The notes under the pieces are model-generated. The model was given only the letters and a program-made list of their open reading frames with translations. It ran no database searches and was not told the DNA's origin. Shown piece by piece: positions 25,001-34,600 of a DNA stretch of 64,000 bases. Each line of letters opens with the position of its first letter. The first letter of the stretch is position 1. Where the stretch lies: positions 3,914,835-3,978,834 of the forward strand of contig OZ025211.1 in NCBI GenBank assembly GCA_964019055.1, written 5' to 3'. Source of the stretch: Anthopleura xanthogrammica. Taxonomy: Eukaryota; Cnidaria; Anthozoa; Actiniaria; Actiniidae. The position numbers and the translations under genes were made by a program.

Positions 25001-27997
25001 AGAAAAATCCTCAAATCATGGGAGAGACCTCACAAACTCTACTCATATGTGATGCTGAGTCCAAAAGTTGAACCTGAGACCCTAGAGGTGAGAGGCGAGT
25101 GAACTGTCAACACACCACTACCCTTGATCCCTTCTCCCTCTCCTCCGTAGCACCCTTCCCTTTCACAAATCTCTCCTATTTGCTATAATGCAGTATTAAC
25201 AGCTGTTGTACAATGAGCAAGGCAGATGTACGTATTGATCCGTGACGTGACAGCTCTGTTTGTAATGTAATTTATCATGAAAATGGTTGTATATATTATA
25301 ATTATATGCACAATAAATGTACCAACCTTGCCAATTTTGAATTTTGGATTTTGTTTTTCAAGATCTTTAACTTGTCCGTGAGATCAACATTCTTTTCTTG
25401 CTCCTCTTTCAAGCCTTTTTGCAGTTTTTCAATGTCAAGTTCTCGGTACTTTTTCAGCTGTGCATCTAAATTTAAATATATCATAATCTCATTATCATAA
25501 TCTCATTATGCTATAATTTTATGTTTCTCATTGCATATAATGCACCTATCAATGTTAAAGTCCTGTGGGGGGAGGGGGATATTGGGGCAAGGGGTTGGGA
25601 TTTGATAGCAAACATGTGCCCCTTGGTCGTGAGTTTGATCACTTAATTATGAGAAAGCTTTAAATACTCTATTAATAGTAAATTTATGACAATTTTTCCA
25701 TTTGTTGGTGTTATTTAGTGATCGACAACTGCTGCCCCACCCTGGGGCATTTGAATTTTTTAAAGGGACTTTTAAAATCCCCACCTCTTGCTCAATTACC
25801 CCCCAGGACAATTGATAGGTGCATAAATTTAATTAGCATGGAGCAGTAAGAGCTAACTTGGCACACATGCCTTTTTACACAATTTCAATTGGAGCATCCT
25901 AAATTGAGTTCACCCTTCTTCTCTGATGGCACCAGTCTTCCCTGGGGGGGGGGGGGGGGAGCTCTGATATAAAAGCGGTGGGATGCTCATCGTACCTTTT
26001 AGTGGTTAATTTGTCCGTTAATTTGTTTGAACATGTCCGTTCAAAACTGTATTTGACCGGTCAAGTACCAAATTTGGCCGGACATTGACCATTGACCGGC
26101 CATTATATATGGGAGTGCCCCTGGTCAGTCTTCATGTTCCTCTTCCTCTTTATTTGTGACATATGATAACAGTCCCGGATTTCACCAATAATGATAATGA
26201 TAGTGATAATAATTGAACTGGAACTGGAGGGATATAGCCCCTACTATTTACTAATTTCAGCTCCCTCCCCCCCCCCTCCCCCTCCCCTAACACACACCAG
26301 ACACACTTTTAGTGTTATGCATACCAGTGCTAGTGTATTAATCTGTCCAAATTTTAAAGGGGCACTTGGATGAAAACGCCCCATATTTTGAAAGTCTGAA
26401 TAGTTCAATTATTTAAGAATAATATGACTCAATCATGATTACGAAAACCAAAGGCAAAAATTTTAGCCTGGGAGCCACTAGCAGTTGAGAAATTTTGGTT
26501 TAAAAACTAAAAGAACAATAGGGTTGAGTAAATGACGTCATTTACTCACAATTTAGATGCTGAAAAATATATATAATTTTTATCCGCAAATTTTGACTGT
26601 GAAGAAAATATGTTGCTTGGCTACTATTGGGGCCATATAGATAAGTTTAACCAAGTTTTAAGGCATTTCCAATTTTCATCGATTTTCATCCAAGTGCCCC
26701 TTTAAAGTGCTAGCTGCATTATCATTGACCATGCAAGATGGACACAAGCATGCATGCACATAATAACCCACTGTAATCCTGGTTTGTTTGTTTGTTTGTA
26801 ATAGACCCCTTGCAGCACGTCAAAATGGCAGCTCAAATTGGCAGACAAAACAATAGGTTCCAATTCTCAGAAGATTGAAATTCTTTTGTTTTGTCCTCCA
26901 AATAGATCTAGAGCTGCTTTCTGACATGCTGCAAGGGGTCTATCATTTTTAACATTCAGTATTACATATTACTATTGTTGTTTATACTGCTGTTTTAACT
27001 TTTCAGTTGTAAATTATATGTATCAACTGAGAAAGACTGGTGTGTACAGGTTTACACAGGTCTGTATAGGACCCTTGCAGCACGTTGGAATGTAGCTCAA
27101 TTTGGAGGACAAAACAATAGGTTCCAATTCTCAGGAGAATAAAATTCTTTTGTTTTGCCCTCCGGCCAAATTGAGCTGCTCTCACGTCAGGTGAAAGGGG
27201 TCTATAGCCTGCATGTAAGAAAATCATATATTTACACAGTACAACCTTTATTTACACTGGAAAGTAACTGTCATGTGTATAAAGAAAAACCTTTCTAGTA
27301 AAATAAATAATAAATTGTGTTAACTTGTGACATTAATGTAACGTAGGGTGCAGAAATATTAATGCTGTTCACTTAGAAATATTTATCATTTTTACAAATC
27401 AAATAAAAAACAACTATGTAAAATACAGTCTTTGAGATGACATGTTCTGGGCAGATCTTTTAAGATGCATTCAAGATTTCATATCGTTGTTTTATACGCA
27501 TCTGATTTGCATAAACCTAGCTGCGTAATATTTAATAATTGGTCTAAAGAATAAAAGGATTCGAATAAATGAGTATTTTATCTTAAAACAGATCAAAAAC
27601 AGATCAAACTCTCACCTTTTTCTTGTTCTGATATGATAGTAGCAACAAGTTGTTCCTGAAGTTGTAGAAGCTGGATTTCATAGATCTCTCTTTCAGTATG
27701 TGGAAAGGTTTTTTCTTCTTCAGCACATTGATTTGTCTTCGAACTGTTTTCGTTCGACGCTGTAATCTCTGACTTTGATAACGAATTGGCATTTGCATTT
27801 GAGTCTTTTCCAATTGTAACTGAGCTTTCATCTGACTTTTCTGTGCTGTGAACTTCTGCTTCATCTAAGTCACTATCTCTAGGAAACTCCATTTTGAAAT
27901 CATGATATTCGTCCTCGCTGTCTGATGAGGATGGAGTATGATCAGACCCGTTATCTGGTCCTTTGGACAGTCTGTTTCGAAATGCCGCCCTTAACAT
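17588..27997 (-). CDS. GRAMD4: GRAMD4-like protein, copy B (18 exons, 680 aa)
   Basis: Exons in transcript order: 27997-27616, 25465-25327, 24752-24490, 24027-23960, 23421-23333, 22824-22799, 22640-22549, 22257-22166, 21760-21715, 21341-21276, 21197-21154, 20533-20427, 20139-20081, 19902-19659, 18993-18906, 18770-18695, 17848-17780, 17680-17588. They join in frame to 681 codons with stop. Residues 1-127 are acidic, ending in EREIYEIQLLQLQEQLV; coiled coil to about 174; acidic exon 3 to 261; GIKPITNFVKF linker near 325; hydrophobic segment about 354-382 (ending NYLSAR); second hydrophobic pair about 441-490; GRAM domain about 568-680 (EEGHRCTLMNKDKP, NFLCFERNK, PYIFAALLGRDEL). All 17 introns have the same position and phase as copy A, so the two arose by tandem gene duplication, long ago judging by divergence. 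The start MLRAAF resembles the vertebrate GRAMD4 start better than copy A does. Confidence 0.9.
17893..18152. repeat. Inverted-repeat element rich in CAACAAA words
   Basis: GGAGCGGAAACGAGCAACAAA at left is matched in complement by TTGTTGCTCGTACTTCCGCGCC at right, with many internal CGCAACA words. It lies in the intron between exons 16 and 17 of GRAMD4 copy B, just upstream of exon 17. It resembles 18304-18570. Confidence 0.65.
18304..18570. repeat. Inverted-repeat element (CGCGATTACACGGAGCAA ends)
   Basis: The left arm GGCGCGATTACACGGAGCAA and right arm AAATTGCTCTGTGTAATCGC are complementary. Inner words GCAACTTGTTTCGCAAC and its complement also pair. It is in the same intron as the element at 17893-18152. 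It is non-coding. Confidence 0.75.
19340..19590. repeat. 40-bp tandem repeat
   Basis: Six to seven copies of a 40-bp unit beginning CGGTCTATCTGGTCTGTCTG; units alternate between a CCGAAGCTCT and a CCAAAGTTCT version, suggesting higher-order doubling. It lies in the intron following exon 14 of GRAMD4 copy B. Similar GTCTGTCTGG-rich DNA occurs at 2320-2420. Confidence 0.9.
20241..20419. repeat. MITE family 2, copy 3
   Basis: TAGAGCAGTTTTCGTATTA at left, CATACGAAATCTGCTCTTT at right, with a GCACGG/GTGCCGTG-rich core. Its right edge lies only about 8 bp from exon 12 of GRAMD4 copy B (ends 20427), so the splice donor region of that exon abuts a transposon. Confidence 0.8.
20570..21118. repeat. 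57-bp minisatellite, about ten copies
   Basis: Tandem copies of a 57-bp unit containing CACGCGCACCAACATGTACG and TATTCATTAACATATCAATA, with copies differing by a few bases. Because 57 is divisible by three and the unit lacks stops in some frames, open frames of 19-residue repeats appear on both strands. They are not genes. It fills the intron between exons 11 and 12 of GRAMD4 copy B. Confidence 0.95.
21900..22075 (+). repeat. Retroposon-like 3' tail ending in (TTA)n
   Basis: A short single-copy stretch ends in AATAAAGTTATTATTA and runs into about 66 bp of (TTA)n (22009-22075). The arrangement AATAAAG plus simple repeat resembles the ends at 39365-39598 and 48760-48925 and fits a retroposed 3' end. 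It lies in the intron between exons 8 and 9 of GRAMD4 copy B. Confidence 0.5.
24250..24425. repeat. Degenerate CAGA simple repeat
   Basis: Two clusters of ACAGACAGACAG separated by less regular sequence, in the intron between exons 3 and 4 of GRAMD4 copy B, ending about 65 bp from exon 3. Confidence 0.7.
24894..25140 (+). repeat. SINE-like repeat, degenerate
   Basis: Shares GACTGATCAAAGTCAGG, GAGAGACCTCACAAACTC and a GAACCTGAGACCC...GAGAGGCGAGTG segment with 53938-54108 and 57832-57950. The latter part includes a B-box-like sequence in complement, suggesting tRNA derivation. It lies in the intron between exons 2 and 3 of GRAMD4 copy B. Confidence 0.6.
26353..26706. repeat. MITE with TTTAAAGGGGCACTTGG ends
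   Basis: Terminal inverted repeats of about 24 bp (TTTAAAGGGGCACTTGGATG and complement) bound 354 bp of AT-rich non-coding DNA in intron 1 of GRAMD4 copy B. TTTAAA at each end could include the target duplication. Confidence 0.9.
26801..26943. repeat. MITE family 3, copy 2
   Basis: Outer arms ATAGACCCCTTGCAGCA / TGCTGCAAGGGGTCTAT are nearly perfect; the core AGACAAAACAATAGGTTCC matches the other copies. It lies in intron 1 of GRAMD4 copy B, 120 bp from copy 3. Confidence 0.9.
27065..27206. repeat. MITE family 3, copy 3
   Basis: The same structure as 26801-26943, with more decayed ends (TATAGGACCCTTGCAGCA / GAAAGGGGTCTATA) and conserved core. It lies in intron 1 of GRAMD4 copy B. Confidence 0.88.
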
Positions 27998-28672
27998 TTT
28001 AGACGGTCAGATGTTGTAATAAGAGTATGGAAAGTGAAGTAGTTCAGGTTGTAATTATATCCTCAGTTTAGATCCTCGTCAAAACATGAGAAGATTTGTT
28101 TGCACACTTTGCAAATGTGAGTTACGTATTGATCCTGCACAATTTCTACTTAGTAGGGAGGGGTAGTGGATATTCGCCATCCCCTGTATATCATTACTTG
28201 AAGAATATTTAATACTACATGAAAAATTTAGTCTTACATGAAAAATAAGATCATGAAAAAGAATGAATTGGATAAAATTTTTTAACAAAATGCCAAGAAT
28301 AGAGTTTTAATGGAGAAAATATAAACTACTTACCCCCTCTCCCCTCGGTGGATATTTTCCCATAATGCAGTTTTTGAGGAACGCCTGGTTGTTTAGCGGT
28401 TATTATGAAAACTTTCGATTTGAAAAGAAAAACATTTGTGTCACACCAAGATAAAAACGTGTTCCTCCTTGTCCTTGGATTCCTCAGGTTACTCTAGTAA
28501 AAATCTTTGAAAGAACACCAAGAAAGAAAAAAATTGGACGATGAAGCTAAAAAAAGAGATGATTTATGGTGTGGTTTCGATCTTGTAGATATAGATGGGT
28601 TTTCAGTTTTCATTCATTCATTCAAGGTTCGATGTTTATGCAATTGGCGTTATATGTTGAATTCAAGTCACC
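27998..28672. promoter_or_regulatory. Divergent promoter interval between GRAMD4-B and ceramide kinase
   Basis: The 675 bp between the start codons of GRAMD4 copy B (minus) and the ceramide kinase gene (plus) must hold both 5' UTRs and both promoters, unless further upstream exons exist. I see no clear TATA box or CpG-rich stretch. That it is a bidirectional promoter is inferred from gene arrangement only. Confidence 0.5.
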
Positions 28673-31600
28673 ATGAGAGAACCATTGAAAAGCGTTTTCA
28701 AGATAAAAAAGAAACCTTACGATGTTTATCTCAGTGAAGATGAGATGGTATGGACTCCGACAGTAAAGGAAGAGACAGGTAAAATTTGATATTTTTTTCA
28801 TTAATCCTCAAGGCAGACTGATGACAGACTATCTGTTTCTGCTCGTACGTCGAGCCTCAAACTTTAAAATTCATTCTTGTCGTACTCAGGAGGAATAAAT
28901 ATATTGATCGATACAGGATAATGATACCATCAAACGAGCACTTTTTTATGGTGATGAAGTCAAATGGAAGGTATATTTCGTTTTTACCTGATCTGTCAAA
29001 ACGTATTTCCTCTAGATTCGATTATTTTGCATCTTTATTAAAAAATAATGAAGGCATCTGACAAGAATGCATTACAATATATATACACTCAGTGATAAAC
29101 AGAACTAAAAGTCTCGCTTCAGGTACAACTCCAAAATAAGAAAATCCATCGGCTTTACCGAATAAATGATTAACTTCTCGTGGTCAATCATTATGCATCA
29201 CTGCCTAAACACCTTACGAGGTTATGTCAAAATTGTATATCATGATTCATGTGTCTGGCTCTCAAAAAAACACAAGTAAAATCTCCTTTATGTGAGTTTC
29301 ATCTGATAAATAATAAGTTTTTAGTGATTAAATATGGAGAATAAATGTTTTTTTAATAATAAAACGAAAATGTAAAAATATATATTATATAGTTTCTCAC
29401 TGATATTTTTTCACTTTCCAACTGCATGAAGAATGAAATTTGAAACTAGCTATATGACTGACCTTCGTGCCTTGGATGCAGCTGAGGATTCTTTGAAATC
29501 CAGATCTAAATCAAAAATGAAAATAGGAAATGTAAGCTTCTCAAGGAAAAGAATCAGATCATGGGAATACTTGATTTATACATTTATGTATAGCTATGTT
29601 CAAGGATCAACATTTTTTTGTGTGGAAAAATTTGGCAAGAAAAATATTTTAATATTTGTCCAAAAAATAGATATTATGTCTGGATTGTCAATACATCTGT
29701 CTGACTATTTTAGGTTAAAAAATTGAATTTTTCAGTTATATAAGCTTACTGTTAGCTAAAATATTATTCATGAAAATGAAACAGCATCTCTAGATCTAAG
29801 GATTAATGTTACCAAAAATTTGAATCTTCACAAAATCTAGGAGCTTGCAAGATTGAAGGATGACGTCAGAGGATAAACATGATCTGAAAACCACTTGTCA
29901 TTAATATTGGTACCGGTATACCATCTTAGATTTCGTCACGTGTCAATTGTTGTACAGATCATCATTTTACTGTAATATTAAAACTACTACAGCTAACTGT
30001 ATCATTATTTGTTGGTTGGAATCCAGTAAATATCTGGCACTTTTTAGTATTGTTGATTTTTTTTTTTTTTTTTTTGCAGCACCGAAGAAAAAGAATTATA
30101 AACTTATCACAAGATCCTTGCCAATGAGTGACATTATTGGAGCTTTGATAAGGAAGAGGAAAAACCCCAAGAAATCCAATAAGCCAGGAAAACTTATGGG
30201 CCTCACTTTGTTTACATTCCAAAAAGGAAAGGATAGAAATCTGATAGAATCAAGATTGTCTCTTGAGAGTAATGATCAAGAGCTTTGTCAGTTGTGGATG
30301 ACAACAATAAATGAAATACTGAAAGGTATGGTAAACATTTATCAGTTGAATGAATGAATTGGTTGGGGTTGTTGCCATGCATCAAAAAGTATTGGGAGTA
30401 ATTATAAATCTTGGAAAAAGGAGAAATTCACTGAAAAGGAAAGAGAGAGCCTGGTAAGGAGGAAGTAAATCTACAAAGGGCCTGGGAAACAGTAGAACTG
30501 ATATCACCTAGCAATCTCATTCTCAGATAGGTTTTCCAGTTAATCCTCCTGTTGTTCTGTCAATGTCAACTGCAATCCACTGATCAAAAAATTGGAAGAC
30601 TCTAGAAACAAAATTGATATTCTTAATAGACTAGTGCGAGAAATCAGCGGCATAGTGATGGGATGAGGGGGGGGGGGGGGGGGGACTGCTCTTCCAAAAG
30701 TTTGATCTTGGCACTGAAATTTCATTAATTTATTGATGTCGGGGTTTGTGTTGATATGACAGGGAGATGGTATATTGCCTCCCTCCCCCTATGATTGCAA
30801 CCTCGCTATGCCCTTGAGAGATTTGTCCTTCCATCTATCTGTCATCCTGTCCTTGCATCCATTTGGCATCTCATCCATCCATCCATCCATTCATCCACCT
30901 ATCCCTTTATCCATCCATCCATCTGTCCGTCTGCCCATCTATCCATCCATCCATCCATCCATTCATTCACCCTTCCATCCATCTTTTCATGCATCCATGT
31001 ATTTATTACTTCATTATTCATTCATTTTTCTTTGTATTCATTTTTTTCTTAAATTGTTCATTCATTCATTTATCCTAATATCTCTTTATTCATTTGATTA
31101 TTTTTCATTTACCCATTCACTGTCTAATTATTTCATTCATTTCTTTAATTTTTCATTCAAGAGCGCCCTGGAAGACCTCAGAAACTGAAAGTTTTTATCA
31201 ACCCTCACAGCAAGAAAGGCAAAGCTCCTGCAGTATATGACACATTTGTGGCTCCACTGTTTAGAAAAGCTGGCATTAAGACAGAAGTGATTAGTGAGTT
31301 GTTTTGTTATGATATGAAATTTACCTAGTAGTTATTATGATGTACATTCAATACCCACTTGAGGGCTCCTCCACCATGTACTGGAAACCTATTGTATTGT
31401 TTGTTAGCTTCGTTCTATTGTTTAACTCGGAGTCTTTCGTGGTTTCTATTGAATTGCGTAGACTGTGTACACGAACTAGATTTCCACTTGAGTTGTTTAG
31501 TTAGTGCAGTTTTCGTATGACTGTGAAAACCTCAGTGCCGTATGCATGCCTTGCCGCGACGGTGATGCTTTTTAAAACTTTGATTGGCTGATTTTTTCTC

Positions 31601-34600
31601 CCGAAATGTGATTGGCCTGGCAGCGCCGTGACCGTGTTCGCGCCTTGTTCATGCCATGTTTCGGGCATTTGATTCGATGGAGAGTAAATTCTCGCGCAAT
31701 ATGATTGGTCGGGAAGCAGTGCATGAATTGCCGTATCACGGCCGCGTTCGTGCCGTGAGCTTATTACATTCATATGAGATCTGCCCTATTTCCATGCCAG
31801 ATGATGATACTCTTTTCATGAACTTTTTTCAGGAACTGAAAAAGCAGGTCATGCTTGGGAAGTACTTGCAAGATCAAATCTTCATTCGTATGATGGGTAA
31901 GAAACTCTGATCTATTTTTACAATCAAATAGTCCTTTTGTCAATTTTTTAAGATACTGCTAGCCTAATTTCAGTGTCAGAATATTCGCAAATGGGATGAA
32001 AACGGTAATTTGGATACCGTTTTTTCGAAAAACGGTTAAGATTTTCAAAGTAGCAGTAATATAGCTCATTTATAGCTACATTTTTTTAATAAAAGCTACA
32101 ACAACGACCGGTGTTTGGTTCTGCGATTTTGGGCCATGGGAAAACGGTAATTTATGGGGATCGATCCGCACCTCTCTGGGATCAATCCTACGACCACAGA
32201 ATTATGAGGTTGCGTATTAGCATCACATATATATCTGACCCACCATTCCCATAAACATATGCGTAATGGATAAGTTGCGAGCCTTAATGTGAGCGACTGA
32301 AGAAGACTGCCGTTAGGCCTTTGACAACTTCAAGTCGACTGAAAAACTAGACGCTCTTGGAGCGTTCACTGGGTTGCCTGTGCGAGAGCACGCCCACTCA
32401 CATATATACTCTATTATTTCTTACCAAAGTGTTCCTTTTGGGTTCAAAGTCCCCCTTTATTAAAAACATTTTAAATTCTAGTAAGACATTAGTGTTGCGT
32501 TACTGACTTGTCAACGCATATTATATTTCTACTTGACTTACTAGCGTACCTTTCAAGACTAGCTGATGAAATAAACATATCTATTTCAGTATCGAAACTG
32601 TTCGCTGCAAAACAAACGTTTTATCAATGTAAACACTCTTAGCCAAAATGTGTTTAACTGGTCATTTGTTTTTCCCTCAGTTTTTGTTTTATGTATTTTC
32701 ATAAATGGAAATATTCAACAAGGAGTCTTGGCAGTTCGCTTTCTTGTAGATCACTATCAGCTCGTCTGACTTCTACAAGTTCTTGGAGTCAGCTTTCATC
32801 AAAGCTTTGTTTGTCACTCGTTTTGTAGTTTGTCTCTCGTTCTGTAGTTTGTCTCAGTATATTTTTTTGTATCTGAGATCTGGTGATCTAGTTTGATCAT
32901 AGCTAGGTAGCTTATAGATTATCTTAGTCTATTTTGACTAGTTTGTCTAGTTCTACGATTCTCATACCGTAGTTTGCTGATAGATTCTCAAAGATAGCTC
33001 ATAGATTCTCAGACTTCTCTCTTTGAGTATGTGGACCAACCCGTTCCAAAATCGCTCAATAACATCTTTTAGTGTCTACCACGTACGGCGTGTGTGTTTG
33101 TAAGTAGTTTAAGCGTAAGTTAAAAAACCTAAAGACAATAGTACGCAACATGCCTACAGACAAACTAGTACTTCACGAACCCTGAACGAATGAATTAATG
33201 GTGACACAACACTAAAAACTATAAATACGTCGTCCTCGATGTCGTGTGGCAACTTCATTGGACATTGGACATTGTTTACAAGTTCTCGACCAATCATGAC
33301 GTGTGAAATTATGGTCTACCTGACACCCGAAAAACGGATCTCATTTTAAGACTGGTTTGCTACCATAGCAACCCAGTAATGAGCCAGTTCAACTAGAAAA
33401 CTTATCCATTACGCATATTATTATCTCTGAGACTATCCCACATGGCCTAGTGCCTTAACTCTCATTCCCATAAACAATCAAAGGTCAAAAATGTACAGTG
33501 TTCTATGAAAGTGCCACTGTGAAATTCCTATTTGTATTTGTAAAAACAGCCTCAAACTTAACTTATTCTGGCATTGCAACTTGAGTTATTTTGGAGTGAG
33601 TTATTTTGAGTTACTTTCTATCTTTATTATTTGATTCTTAACAGGATTGTCTGTGTAGGCGGGGATGGCATTGCACATGAAGTTGTTAATGGGTTATTAG
33701 AGAAAGCCCACCTGGATGCTGGTTTTGACGTTTTGAACGACGCTCTCCCTGAAGATTATCAAGCTGTAAAACTTGACATGAGAATCGGAATCATACCAGC
33801 AGGTGAAGTTTATGGCAATTCTTTGGAATTTCTTAATTCTTCATACAGTATATTTGTAAGATAGGCGCTTGATTTCCATCTTATTTCTTCTGAGACAAAG
33901 TTGGCAATAATTTTACATCTAGTTTAGGCAGTAAAAATGCGCGCACTCAGTGACGTGCTGCGGTCATCATTTTCAGCTAGCGTATTACTTTCGCAAAGTC
34001 CGTTCGTCTCCGTATTAGTTCACGCGCGCTGATTAAAGCACAGGTAGCCCAACCGGGAACACACGCGATGGACCTTTGCGCTGTACGAAGGACTTATCAA
34101 CCATTACAGCTGCCGCGCACGCATTAACGCAGGAGTAGAAACGCGTTGTTCTTCAGAAGAATTGTGTGCAACAAACTGTTAATCTGTTAGTGCACTTTCT
34201 TTCTTCAAACAAATGTTACCTTGGCAATCAGAACCATTGACAGACGTATCACTAAAAAAGCGCATATGGTGGAAGAAAGTTTCGGTAATATTTCATCAGG
34301 AGTGGCATCCCTCAAACTAGCCGTACTTGCATGGTTATTAGCGTTTTAGCAAGGCGAGGCGAACTCTCACTAATTAATTAGCGGTTTATCATTTGCATTT
34401 GACTGTTTACTCTCACTACCAATCTTTCAATTGTGTTGCACAAAATACCCCCCAAAATTTCCCTCATCCCGTACTGATTTTCTAATAATGCATTTCTTTC
34501 CCTGAAGGATCAACGGATGTTGTAGTGTCATCAGCACAGGGTACCAACGATCCAGTTACTTCGGCTATTCACATTATATTAGGTATGTACCTTATCAACA

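Noticed and set aside
28917..28970. Possible extra ceramide kinase exon ([12 protein letters not shown]...) using a donor at 28763
   Set aside because: Joining exon 1 at 28778 straight to 30080 keeps phase and matches the family; the extra segment has no family similarity.
29433..29726. 97-residue plus-strand frame in the first ceramide kinase intron
   Set aside because: No match to the PH region, which is already complete, and no phase-compatible splice joints.
30775..31188. Ser/Pro/His-rich frames of 71-137 residues
   Set aside because: Frames through the CATC simple repeat in a ceramide kinase intron; only the 3' end overlaps a real exon, and in a different reading.
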